From Tragulus kanchil (lineage: Eukaryota > Chordata > Mammalia > Artiodactyla > Tragulidae), in assembly GCA_022376925.1 (NCBI GenBank), contig JAIOJX010000032.1, positions 105,503,794 through 105,567,793 on the forward strand: a stretch of 64,000 nt of DNA, in the 5' to 3' direction. Positions 22,712 through 33,608 of the stretch are shown piece by piece (within the stretch, counting starts at the first letter, position 1; each line of letters opens with the position of its first letter). The notes beneath the pieces are model-generated. The model saw only the letters and a list, made by a program, of their open reading frames with translations, had not been told where the DNA came from and ran no database searches. The translations under genes were made by a program, and so were the position numbers.

Positions 22712-24294
22712 AGAAGGGCCTGTGCATGGTTTAATGGCCTGCTATCACCACCTCTAAACTCTTAATAATTTTATCTTTGAACCTGTTTTATAATGAAATG
22801 TCTGACAGAACAATGAAACATACACATGAACAGAAAAGATGTGTGTAGTATAAATGTTCTCCACTGTTCCTGGTCTCTCCACCCACATGGAGTGTATGTG
22901 ATGCCCCATGAACTCAGAATTCTGAGCAATGCTTGGGAGCTCAGCAAGCCTCAGGTACAAGGAGAGCACGTTATGTCTGCAACCAAGTAAGCAGGGGTGC
23001 TGAAAAACCACCCTATCCTTAAACTGGAATTTCCTTCAAACACAGAAAGGGCACAGTGGCATTCAAAGAACCACAAATGACCAAGGAAACTTACATGTCC
23101 TTTCCTTTTTGATTAATTAATTTATTTGTAGTTGGAGGATAATTATTTTAAAATATTGTGTTGGTTTCTGTCAAACATTAACATGAATCATCCATGGGAT
23201 AATGCTGCACAGATGTCACCACCAATGTGTAAGCTCTATGAGAGCAGAGGTTGTTGACTGTTTCTGCTTATTGCTCTATCCTTAGAGTATGCATGGCACA
23301 TAGCAATAATGATAATAATAGGAAGGTGTATATAGTGCTTATTATGATCAGACGACTATCCTATCTTCTTCACACTTGTGATTCGTTCAATCCACATAAC
23401 AATCTTATAACATAGAGCATTATTATGCCCATATATCATATGGGAAAATTGGGACACAGGGCAACTTGCCTGAAGTCACACAGATCATTGGTCTAGGAAC
23501 CGAGGTTCAAACCCAAGTCATCTGATTCCAGAGTCAGTGCTCCTCATCAGCATCCTACACTGTCTCAGGAAACATGTGCTGAATGAAGACTGAATGAATG
23601 GATCAGGCAGGCAGAAAGGAGAGCCGGTGAGAAAGAGAATTCTGTAACAATCAAGCATCTGGTTCCGTTTTTGCAATTCCTTTCTACTTTTGCCCTTGGG
23701 CTCTATGAAAACTTCGCCATTCAGTCTTATAAACAGGACTGGTTTCATGGGCATCAGAAGGGCCCATGCACCTGGAGGGGTGGCATGGGGGGAATATACA
23801 TATGACTGATCTGGGATTGTACATATCTGTAAATAACAAAACTCCACAAAAGTAAAAAGTAAAATAAAAATTTTAAAAAAAGAAGAAGAAGAAGAAGAAG
23901 GGCCTGTGCATGGTTTAATGGCCTGCTATCACCACCTCTAAACTCTTAATAATTTTATCTTTGAACCTGTTTTATAATGAAATGTCTGACAGAACAATGA
24001 AACATACACATGAACAGAAAAGATGTGTGTAGTATAAATGTTCTCCACTGTTCCTGGTCTCTCCACCCACATGGAGTGTATGTGATGCCCCATGAACTCA
24101 GAATTCTGAGCAATGCTTGGGAGCTCAGCAAGCCTCAGGTACAAGGAGAGCACGTTATGTCTGCAACCAAGTAAGCAGGGGTGCTGAAAAACCACCCTAT
24201 CCTTAAACTGGAATTTCCTTCAAACACAGAAAGGGCACAGTGGCATTCAAAGAACCACAAATGACCAAGGAAACTTACATGTCCTTTCCTTTTT

Positions 24295-25300
24295 GATTAA
24301 TTAATTTATTTGTAGTTGGAGGATAATTATTTTAAAATATTGTGTTGGTTTCTGTCAAACATTAACATGAATCAGCCATGGGTATAACATATGTCCCCTC
24401 CCTCCTGAACCTCCCTCCCACCTCTCATCCCATCCCACCCCTCCTGGTTATCGTAGAGCACTAGGTCTGAACTCCCTGTGTCATACAGCAAATTTCCACT
24501 GGGTGTCTAATTTTACATACAGTAATGTAGATGTTTCAATGCCACTGTCCTAATTTGTCCCACCTCCTCCTTCCCCTCCTGTGTCCATAAGTCTTTCCTT
24601 ATGTCTGTCTCTATTGCTGCCCTGCAGATAGGTTCATCAGCACCATCTTTCCAGATTCCATATATATGCATTGATATGTGACGTTTATTTTTCTCTTTCT
24701 AACTTACTTCACTCTGTATAATAGGCTCTATGTTCATCTACCTTATTAGAGCTGAGTTAAATGCATTCATTTTTGTGGCTGAGTAATATTCCATTGTGTA
24801 TATGTACCACAACCTCTTTAGCCATTCCTCTGTTGATGGACATCTAAGTTGCTTCCATGTCTTGGGTCTTGTAAACAGTGCTGTGGATGAACATTGGGAT
24901 ACATGTGTCTTTTTCAGTTATGGTTTTCTTGGGGCATATGCCCAGTAGTGAAATCGCTGGGTCATATGATAGTTTTATTCCTAGTTTTTAAAGGAATCTT
25001 CATACAGTTCTCCACCTGATGCAAAGAGTGAACCCATTGGAAAAGACACTGATGCTGGGAAAGACTGAGAGCAGAGGAGGAAGGGGACAACAGAGGATGA
25101 GAAGGGTGGGTGGCATCACCAACTCAACAGACATGAGTTTGAGCAAACTCTGGGAAATAACGAAGGACAGGGAAGTCTGGCATGCCGCAGTCCATGGGGT
25201 CACAAAAAGCTGGACACGACTTAGCAACTGAACAACAACAACATACTGTTCTCCATAGTTACATATCCTTTCTTACTGTGTTAATCAACTACCTATACGG
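24295..25300 (-). mobile_element. Ruminant L1 3' end (antisense), interrupted
   Basis: The antisense L1 3' UTR (TAATTTATTTGTAGTTGGAGG, then AACATGAATCAGCCATGGGT) runs into ORF2 C-terminal sequence (CTGAGTAATATTCCATTGTG, CTGGGTCATATGATAGTTTT). An ART2/BovB-like piece interrupts it at 25015-25241 and the L1 resumes at 25242. No intact ORF is present. A partial left copy lies at 23111-23194. Confidence 0.85.
25015..25241 (+). mobile_element. ART2/BovB-type element inserted in L1
   Basis: TGATGCAAAGAGTGAACCC, GACTGAGAGCAGAGGAGGAAGG and CAGTCCATGGGGTCAC are the familiar order of the ruminant ART2/BovB 3' region, ending in (AAC)n. Flanking 14-mers at 25001-25014 and 25242-25255 agree at 13 positions and mark the insertion site. 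Confidence 0.8.
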
Positions 25301-25345
25301 GAAATGATACAGAAGGAAAAGGAAAGAGAGGGCTAGCCATAGTTC

Positions 25346-25608
25346 TTTTTTTTTTGGCCACCTCCACTGGTCTTTCATTTTATTTTCATCCATCTTTGTT
25401 CCTTGGCCCACGTGGGCCTCCCATCCCAGTGGCCTCCCTCACTGTAGAGCACCAGCTCTGGGTGCATGCGCTCCAGAGCTCCGGCTCGGTAGTTGGACAC
25501 ATCGGTCCAGCCACTCCACGGCACGTGGGATCCTCCCAGACCGGGAGTCAAACCGGGGCCCCTTGCACTGCAAGGCGGTGTCCTTACCCACTGGACCACC
25601 AGGGAACC
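25346..25608 (-). mobile_element. Variant tRNA-derived SINE, subfamily copy 2
   Basis: Antisense copy of the GC-rich subfamily (TTGGACACATCGGTCCAGCC, GCATGCGCTCCAGAGC). A poly-T lies at its left and ACCACCAGGGAACCC at its right. CCATAGTTC at 25337-25345 and CCATAGCTC at 25609-25617 are the probable target-site duplication. Confidence 0.82.
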
Positions 25609-25707
25609 CCATAGCTCATTTTTTCCCCAAAGGAACCCTCTTATATTGTTGGTGGGATATAAACTGCCACCTATAGGAAACAAAACAGAAGTGACGTTAC
25701 TTGTTTT

Positions 25708-26205
25708 TAATATTTATTTATTTGTTTATTTGTCTGTGCTAGGTCTTCGTTGTGACGTGTGGGATCTAGTTCCCTAACAAGGGATAGAATACAGGCCGCC
25801 TGCATTGGAAGCACAGCAGCGCCTTAGCCACTGAGCTGCCAGGGGACTCCCCTCAGTTCTTTCTCTTTGTTTATAATTTTCTTTTATTTTTTTGGCTGTG
25901 CTGGGTCTTTGTTACTGTTTGAGCTTTTCTCTAGTTGTGGCAGGTGGGGACTGTCCTCATGCTGCAGCACACAAACTTCTCATTGCAGTGGCTTCTCTCA
26001 CTGCAGAGCATGAGCTGTAGGGAGCAGGGGCTTCAGTAGTTGTGACTCGTGGGTTCAGAAGTTGCAGCTCCCAGGTTCTAGTGTGCAGGCGCAGTGGCTG
26101 TGGTGCATGGCTTAGTTGATCCGAGGTATGTAGGATCCTCCTGGATAAGGGATCGGACTCATGTCTCCTGCATTGGCTGGTGGACTTTTCCACACCCACA
26201 GTTCC
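25708..26205 (-). mobile_element. Two antisense CHR-type SINEs in tandem
   Basis: The element at about 25708-25852 starts with ATTTATTTATTTG and ends CTGAGCTGCCAGGGGACTCCC. The one at about 25868-26205 has TTTTTTGGCTGTGCTGGGTC, TTTTCTCTAGTTGTGGC and a degraded right end. Both are diverged. Confidence 0.75.
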
Positions 26206-27124
26206 TTAAGCCCTTCCTTACTCACCAGTAAGCCAAAGGGAGAGACTGTAGCTGTAGAATGTGTATGTCTCAAGGAATGAACACAGTTGAATTAGTTTTG
26301 TCCAGTGTTTCCACTCTTCTGTTTAAGAACAAGATACATATATGTGTAAGAGCTACTACACACAAGTTATGTAATTTTGGTGATTCTGCATACAAGTTAA
26401 AAACTTCTTATCTTTGAAACCAGCATTGCAAATATCTTTAAATATGAATGCGATAAATCATGCTAGTAATCTAAGATTTTTATTTTATTTATTTAAGAAT
26501 GGCATTAAATAGCAAATGTAAAAGCACTATGGTAAGTTAAGAAAGAGACTGGGCAAAAGAAAAATCTTCATTAGTATCCTTAATGCACTTTTTTTCCTGC
26601 TTTTTGAACAGAAAGTCCCACATGTTCATTTTGTTTTGGGCCACAGAAATTATCTTCTCAGCCTTGCTTATAAAATGTTTTACTTTAGTCAGATTGATTT
26701 AATTTCCTGTTATTCACTAACAAGAGCCTTAACTGATTTGGTTAAGTTCAGCCTTAATCTGAACTTGCTTGGTGGGGAGGGGTTAACTTTATACTTTGCT
26801 CCAACTATTTTATTCAAGTGATTGGAAGTGTATTGCAATGCGGAAAGCATAGACTTTTATAGACATAGAAAAGAGGCGCAGAGATGCTTACTAATTTGGG
26901 CAAAGTCACACAGCTTCAAAGGGAAGATTTGAGATTTGAATCCAGCTCATTGTAACTCTACAAAGTTCAGTAGAACGTTCTGTAATCACGTAAATGCTCT
27001 GTAGCAGCTCTGTTCAATATGGGAGCCACTAGCCCCATGGGCCTATTGAGTCCTTGGAATATGGCTAGGGCAACTGAATTTGGTCTTCCCTGTGTATACC
27101 AGGACATATATTCTCCTTGTTATC
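26206..27124. other. AT-rich unique sequence
   Basis: No gene, exon or clear repeat was seen. A MIR-like stretch is possible near 26870-26960 (GCAAAGTCACACAGCTTCAAAGG). Confidence 0.45.
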
Positions 27125-27134
27125 ACAACATTTT

Positions 27135-27415
27135 TTTAATAACTCTTTTTTGGTCACTTTTATTGTTTGTTTGGCTTTTTTTTACTTATTTATTTTCATC
27201 CATCTTTATTCTTTGGCCTGTGTGGGCCTCCCGTCACAGTGGCCTCTCTCATCGCCGTGCACCGGCTCTGGGCACATGCGCACCAGAGCGCTGGCGCATA
27301 ATTGGACACACCGGCCCAGCTGCTCTGCGGCACGTGGCATCTTCACCTGCCAGGGATCAAATGCCCCTTGTGCTGCAAGGCGGACTCTTTACACGCTGGA
27401 CCACCAGGGAAACGT
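27135..27415 (-). mobile_element. Variant tRNA-derived SINE, subfamily copy 3
   Basis: This is the antisense, most diverged member: TTGGACACACCGGCCCAGC, GGGCACATGCGCACCAGAG, and ACCACCAGGGA at the right. ACAACATTTT at 27125-27134 and 27416-27425 is the target-site duplication. Confidence 0.8.
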
Positions 27416-28527
27416 ACAACATTTTAATCTCAGTACAAAGTGTTGTTTTCAGTGAAGAAGACTCCTGAAGTGAGTTTGTGTTCTTGAAGAAATCTAGTCT
27501 TAAATTTATGTGGGTATGGCCAGAAGTCCGTTTATTTGATTCAGTGGCTCAGAGGGTGACAGCATTGGTTTGACAATCAGTTGTCCTTGTCAAAGTCCAC
27601 ATACAGCAGGTGACCAGAAACTCTTTTTAGGGACTGCGATAGTTAATTTTATATGTCATCTTGACCAAATCAGAGGATGCCCAGATATGTGCTTCAACAT
27701 TACTCCCGAGTGTGCCTGTGAGAGTGTTTCTGGCCTAGATTAACATTCGGATCAACAGACAGAGGAAGGTAGAGCGCCCTCCCCAGTGTGGGTGTTGAGT
27801 GCCCGATTTGTCGAGGGCTGCAATAGCACAAAAGGGTTATTTTCTGGCTTATTGCTTGAGCTGGGACATCTCATCTTGAGAAGAGAATTAAAAAAAAAAA
27901 ACTCCATTCTGGATTAATTTCATGTAAGTAGTGCTACTATACTGGACTGAACAGATCCAGAATTGAGTCCTTCCCCTGTGCCCCGGCACTTGCCTGGACT
28001 CACCGATGCCTGTGGAGGGACTAAATTGCTCTCTGACTCCCCCTGGTGCAAGGCTCATTAGCAGAGCCTGGCACACAATAGGTGCTCAACAAACAGCAGC
28101 CTGTTTTGTGGGTGCTTAGGGCCAATTCCTATAGATGAAGAATCTAGATGAGGACTGGAAAGGGAAGAAGGAAGAGGACTGTCACTGGAGAGTCACTTTA
28201 CCTCATCCTCTGAGGCAAACACAGGAAAGAACCAGCCTCAGCGGCGGTCGGACAGCCCCTCGGTGACTAAGGCTCACAGGAATCCACGCCCAGCTGGGCT
28301 AGCTGTCCACAGAAAACCTTCCGGGAAGGGCTCAGCCTACAGCGAGCTGGGAGACGTGTCAGGGAGGAGATGAAGGCGCCTCTGGTATGTCTCTGAAAAG
28401 CAGCCAACAAACGCAGAGTTGTCATCACCATAAACCCAGCTGGGAGCTCAGACAGCTCAACCTAAATGCACTTTGATGCACGGTGGAAGGAGAGAGGCCC
28501 CAGGCCTGCCGGCCACTCAGTTCACTG
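27416..28527. other. Unique sequence with ancient repeat traces
   Basis: The stretch 27640-27785 (TTAATTTTATATGTCATCTTGACC, GAGTGTTTCTGG, GATTAACATTCG) reads like an old mammalian interspersed repeat that I cannot assign. A MIR end is likely at 28050-28100. No exon is supported. Confidence 0.4.
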
Positions 28528-28599
28528 TGCTGAGGGTTCCCAGAAGCAGCTCTCTTGTCCCCAACCTGGGCCCCTCTTTGGAGCAAGCTTGCCTTCCCC

Positions 28600-29127
28600 T
28601 TGATCAACACCACAGGTTAACTTCTGGCTTATGGAGGTCTCTGATTAAGTGACCCCTCCTCCAAGAAGTCCTCCCACACCCACCTTCCTGGGCTGAGTCA
28701 GCCCCTCTGCTGGTCCTGGAGAATCATTAATAATTAGAAAATACGTGAACCCTGCAGCTCTCCACCGGGATGCAGCCTGCACAGCAAACTCACTCCTGCA
28801 GAGTGCCACGGCTGCCCTCGTGGTCTGGGGCTCTTCTCTTGACAGCACTGTTTATCTTCTGTATCCATAGCCTCCTAATCAGTGGGGCTCAAACCTCCCA
28901 GGAAGCATCTCCTATGCTGCCTGCTGCCCACCAGTTTCGGCAGCTCTGGAGGCAACTCCTTTCCCCTTGGGACTCCAGCCCTGTCTAGCTATGAGGATGA
29001 TCCACCAGGGTGTTTTCAAATAACATGACAGCAGAGACCAATTTTATTCACACAGATTTTTTATTTTTTTTTTTTATTCACACAGATTCACACTTCCTTG
29101 TCAGAACCACTTAAGCAGGACCTGGAG
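28600..29127. other. Unique non-coding sequence
   Basis: Antisense and sense ORFs of 67-72 codons here have no family resemblance and mirror each other, as expected by chance. An imperfect ATTTTATTCACACAGAT direct repeat flanks a T-run near 29040-29090. Confidence 0.45.
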
Positions 29128-29246
29128 GAATTGCGCTGGTGGTCTAGACATTGGGATTCCAGGCTTTCACTGCCATGACCCAGGTTCAATCCCTGGTTGG
29201 GGAATTGAGATCCTGCAAGCCGTGTGGTGTGAAAAAGAAAAAAAGG
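29128..29246 (+). mobile_element. Short CHR-type tRNA-derived SINE
   Basis: GGAATTGCGCTGGTGGTCTAG head, CAGGTTCAATCCCTGGTTGGG, a GAGATCCTGCAAGCC body and an AAAAGAAAAAAAGG tail. A copy is at 30235-30353 (pair 10). Confidence 0.75.
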
Positions 29247-30387
29247 AACTGGGGTGAATCCCCAGTGGTGACTGTTACAGGGCCCGAGTTAGTGGGAGGC
29301 AAAGGAAGGGTGTGCATCTGGGGTGAGCAGAGAAGGCTTCAGCGAAGATGGAACAGTTGACCCATGACTTTAGAGACAGAGAAAGACATTCCAGGCAGAG
29401 GAAGTAGCGTGGGCACAGGTGTGGAGGCCTAGAGAGGACGCAGGGCCCAAAGAACCCAAAGTTGTTGGGTATTACAGGAGCTCAAGGCAGGATGATGAGC
29501 AGGGGGAGTTGGTGTCCTGGGAGCTGAGCAAATACAAGCCCCTGAGGATCCCTTTGTCCTGGAGCTTCCCGTCCTCCTGTGCGTCTTTCCCAAGCACCAG
29601 ACCCATGGAACTCTCAGCTCCAAAGGGCTAGTCATGCTGAGGGTTCCCAGAAGCAGCTCTCTTGTCCCCAACCTGGGCCCCTCTTTGGAGCAAGCTTGCC
29701 TTCCCCTTGATCAACACCACAGGTTAACTTCTGGCTTATGGAGGTCTCTGATTAAGTGACCCCTCCTCCAAGAAGTCCTCCCACACCCACCTTCCTGGGC
29801 TGAGTCAGCCCCTCTGCTGGTCCTGGAGAATCATTAATAATTAGAAAATACGTGAACCCTGCAGCTCTCCACCGGGATGCAGCCTGCACAGCAAACTCAC
29901 TCCTGCAGAGTGCCACGGCTGCCCTCGTGGTCTGGGGCTCTTCTCTTGACAGCACTGTTTATCTTCTGTATCCATAGCCTCCTAATCAGTGGGGCTCAAA
30001 CCTCCCAGGAAGCATCTCCTATGCTGCCTGCTGCCCACCAGTTTCGGCAGCTCTGGAGGCAACTCCTTTCCCCTTGGGACTCCAGCCCTGTCTAGCTATG
30101 AGGATGATCCACCAGGGTGTTTTCAAATAACATGACAGCAGAGACCAATTTTATTCACACAGATTTTTTATTTTTTTTTTTTATTCACACAGATTCACAC
30201 TTCCTTGTCAGAACCACTTAAGCAGGACCTGGAGGAATTGCGCTGGTGGTCTAGACATTGGGATTCCAGGCTTTCACTGCCATGACCCAGGTTCAATCCC
30301 TGGTTGGGGAATTGAGATCCTGCAAGCCGTGTGGTGTGAAAAAGAAAAAAAGGAACTGGGGTGAATCCCCAGTGGTGACTGTTACAG

Positions 30388-32574
30388 GGCCCGAGTTAGT
30401 GGGAGGCAAAGGAAGGGTGTGCATCTGGGGTGAGCAGAGAAGGCTTCAGCGAAGATGGAACAGTTGACCCATGACTTTAGAGACAGAGAAAGACATTCCA
30501 GGCAGAGGAAGTAGCGTGGGCACAGGTGTGGAGGCCTAGAGAGGACGCAGGGCCCAAAGAACCCAAAGTTGTTGGGTATTACAGGAGCTCAAGGCAGGAT
30601 GATGAGCAGGGGGAGTTGGTGTCCTGGGGAGCTGAGCAAATACAAGCCCCTGAGGACCTCAGAACCAGGGACTTCGTCCTGGAGCTTCCCGTCCTCCTGT
30701 GCGTCTTTCCCAAGCACCAGACCCATGGAACTCTCAGCTCCAGAAGAGGGCTGGGTCTCTGTACCCCCACACGGAAACTTCCTCCAACCTATCCTAGTTT
30801 TGTAAAGGCTCTGCTGCAAGGACTAGTAACTACCTGTGTGTTTCTGCCCCACCAATGCCCTGAGCCTCCAGCAGGCATTCCCGAATTTGATCCAAATTTG
30901 ACCACAACCCTGGGAATTAGGTACTATTTTATTATTCCCATTTTATAGAGAAGCTTAAAGACATTTTATAGGGACATTAAGGTCACACAGCTTGTAAGTG
31001 GTAGAACTTGAGTAGTCTGATTTTGAGCTTCCTGGAGTAAAGAACTAGCTTAACTTTGCTTCATCCAAATTATAATCTTTGTACATCTAGTAACATGGTA
31101 AGGCAATTGATTCTGTGGACAATGGGAAGCTTTTAAAGGGTTCTTATCCAAGGGCCTTTCTATTTGATTTGTAAATACCCTTCGTATGCTCATTTTCAGT
31201 CACTTACACTTTAGTGTGAATTAGTCCCTTCCTGCATGCTAAGCCACTTCAGTCATGTCTGACTCTTTGCAACCCTATGGACTATAGCCTGCCAGGCTCC
31301 CTGGTCCGTGGGATTCTCCAGGCAAAAATACTTCAGTGGGATGTCATTTTTCTTTTCCAGTGGATCTTCCCGATCCAGGAATTGAACTCAAGTCTCTTAC
31401 ATCTTCTTCACTGGCAGGCTTATTCTTTACCACTAGTGCCACCTGAGAAGTCCTTTCCTACAGAAATCTTCACCTCGATGCTAAGTTCTCATTCATGGGC
31501 CCGAGTTAGTGGGAGGCAAAGGAAGGGTGTGCATCTGGGGTGAGCAGAGAAGGCTTCAGCGAAGATGGAACAGTTGACCCATGACTTTAGAGACAGAGAA
31601 AGACATTCCAGGCAGAGGAAGTAGCGTGGGCACAGGTGTGGAGGCCTAGAGAGGACGCAGGGCCCAAAGAACCCAAAGTTGTTGGGTATTACAGGAGCTC
31701 AAGGCAGGATGATGAGCAGGGGGAGTTGGTGTCCTGGGGAGCTGAGCAAATACAAGCCCCTGAGGACCTCAGAACCAGGGACTTCGTCCTGGAGCTTCCC
31801 GTCCTCCTGTGCGTCTTTCCCAAGCACCAGACCCATGGAACTCTCAGCTCCAGAAGAGGGCTGGGTCTCTGTACCCCCACACGGAAACTTCCTCCAACCT
31901 ATCCTAGTTTTGTAAAGGCTCTGCTGCAAGGACTAGTAACTACCTGTGTGTTTCTGCCCCACCAATGCCCTGAGCCTCCAGCAGGCATTCCCGAATTTGA
32001 TCCAAATTTGACCACAACCCTGGGAATTAGGTACTATTTTATTATTCCCATTTTATAGAGAAGCTTAAAGACATTTTATAGGGACATTAAGGTCACACAG
32101 CTTGTAAGTGGTAGAACTTGAGTAGTCTGATTTTGAGCTTCCTGGAGTAAAGAACTAGCTTAACTTTGCTTCATCCAAATTATAATCTTTGTACATCTAG
32201 TAACATGGTAAGGCAATTGATTCTGTGGACAATGGGAAGCTTTTAAAGGGTTCTTATCCAAGGGCCTTTCTATTTGATTTGTAAATACCCTTCGTATGCT
32301 CATTTTCAGTCACTTACACTTTAGTGTGAATTAGTCCCTTCCTGCATGCTAAGCCACTTCAGTCATGTCTGACTCTTTGCAACCCTATGGACTATAGCCT
32401 GCCAGGCTCCCTGGTCCGTGGGATTCTCCAGGCAAAAATACTTCAGTGGGATGTCATTTTTCTTTTCCAGTGGATCTTCCCGATCCAGGAATTGAACTCA
32501 AGTCTCTTACATCTTCTTCACTGGCAGGCTTATTCTTTACCACTAGTGCCACCTGAGAAGTCCTTTCCTACAGC
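30388..32574 (+). repeat. 1.1-kb direct duplication, pair 11 (30388-31464 and 31498-32574)
   Basis: The offset is 1110 bases. The 33 bases at 31465-31497 between copies match neither flank. Because it overlaps pair 10, the segment starting GGGCCCGAGTTAGTGGGAGG occurs three times (29281, 30388, 31498). Confidence 0.94.
31226..31455 (-). mobile_element. Antisense Bov-A2/Bov-tA SINE
   Basis: TCTGACTCTTTGCAACCC, GCCAGGCTCCCTGGTCCGTGGG, ATTCTCCAGGCAAAAATAC and ATTCTTTACCACTAGTGCC, ending GAGAAGTCC. A copy is at 32336-32565. Confidence 0.85.
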
Positions 32575-32685
32575 ACCTCAATATTCATCCAGGCTCCCTG
32601 AGAGCAAGTGGTGTACCAACTCATTGCTATGTCTCCAGTACCTAGGAGGGATGGCATGAGATAGTGCTATAAGAACACTTGCTTG

Positions 32686-32944
32686 GGTCTTCCTTGGTGG
32701 CCCAGTGGATAAGAATCCACCTGCCAGTGCAGGAGACATGGGTTCAGTCCATGGTCCAGGTAGATTCCACAAGCTTCAGGCAGCTAAGCACATATGCCAC
32801 AACTACTGAGCCTGAGCATCCTAGAGCCCATGCTCTGCAACAAGAGAAGCCACTACGATGAGAAGCCCACACACTGCAACAAAGAGTAGCCCTGCTCTCC
32901 ACAACCAGAGAAAGCCTGCAGAAAGCAATGAAGATGCAGCGCAG

Positions 32945-32948
<4 letters not shown>
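32686..32948 (+). mobile_element. CHR-type SINE
   Basis: GGGTCTTCCTTGGTGGCCCAG head, GGTTCAGTCCATGGTCC, CACAACTACTGAGCC, CAACAAGAGAAGCC and AGAGTAGCCCTGCT body. The tail runs straight into a TA microsatellite, which may have grown from the A/T-rich SINE tail. Confidence 0.82.
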
Positions 32949-32987
<39 letters not shown>

Positions 32988-33013
32988 CATATAGATATAT
33001 CATATATATATAT
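32949..33013. repeat. (TA)n microsatellite
   Basis: Near-pure TA/AT dinucleotides with short interruptions (TACATATAGATATATCA). Likely polymorphic and error-prone in assembly. Confidence 0.9.
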
Positions 33014-33292
33014 CAAGTAACTAATAATTTAAAAAATATTTGCTTGAACGAGCTGTAACTTTCCCTGCTGAAGATGGTGGGAGCCATGGAAAGGAATGCC
33101 TGGGCCCAGGAGGGGTTGTGTCAGAGCACGAGGGACAGGAGGCAGGGAGAGCTGTGGGGGCACCATGGGAATCAAGAGTCTCGGAGCTGAAATGGAAAGC
33201 AAGGCTCACCTACTTCAAGGCTAAAGGCCAGGGCTGCAGATTGGTTGAAAAGCAAATCCAAATATTTACTCCAGATGTTTTCACTTCTTCAG
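33014..33292. other. Unique sequence
   Basis: A 91-codon frame spans 33040-33315 but runs into a SINE and has no splice or family support. No gene is called. Confidence 0.4.
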
Positions 33293-33608
33293 TTCAGTTG
33301 CTCAGTCATGTCTGACTCTGCGACTGCCTCCGTGGACAGTGGTCCACCAGGCTTCCCTGTCCATCATCATCTTCTGGAGCCGGCTCAAACGTACGTCCAT
33401 GGAGTCAGTGATGTCATCCAACCATCTCGTCCTCTGTCATCCCCTTCTCCTTCTGCCTTTCATTTTTCCCAACATCAGGGCCTTTTCCAATGAATCATCT
33501 CTTTGCATCCGGTGGCCCAAGTATTGGAGCTTCAGCTACAGTATCAGTCCTTCCAATGAATATTCAGGGTTGATTTCCCTTAGGATTTCACTTCTGGGCA
33601 GCAACTAA
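33293..33608 (-). mobile_element. Antisense ART2/Bov-A-type element
   Basis: TTCAGTTCAGTTGCTCAGTC, a GTCCACCAGGCTTCCCTGTCC segment, GTCCATGGAGTCAGTGATG and CCAATGAATCATCTCTTTGC follow the ART2 order. The 89-codon frame over it is a repeat-derived shadow. Most is repeated at 34455-34722. Confidence 0.85.

Larger units (their letters stand above)
22015..24382 (+). repeat. 1.1-kb direct duplication, pair 9 (22015-23198 and 23199-24382)
   Basis: The offset is 1184 bases, the largest of the set, and the copies abut. Copy 1 ends ATCATCCATGGGA where copy 2 has ATCAGCCATGGGT, a typical end-of-contig error. It carries a MIR, a small LINE 3' end insertion and the start of an L1 3' end. Confidence 0.94.
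28528..30742 (+). repeat. 1.1-kb direct duplication, pair 10 (28528-29625 and 29635-30742)
   Basis: The offset is 1107 bases. The last 80 bases of copy 1 are visibly damaged relative to copy 2: a 10-base loss around 29547-29560 and CTCCAAAGGGCTAG versus CTCCAGAAGAGGGCTGG. This marks 29545-29634 as a poor-quality contig end. Confidence 0.94.

Noticed and set aside
22684..22716. (GAA)n tract as an expandable repeat of interest
   Set aside because: It is about six units long and is the ordinary tail of a retrotransposed LINE end.
27019..27468. 149-codon + strand ORF
   Set aside because: Most of it is the antisense strand of a variant tRNA-derived SINE.
30526..30948. 140-codon + strand ORF, present twice
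   Set aside because: The third copy (29419) has a different frame because of contig-end errors, there is no family resemblance, and it ends in a MIR relic.
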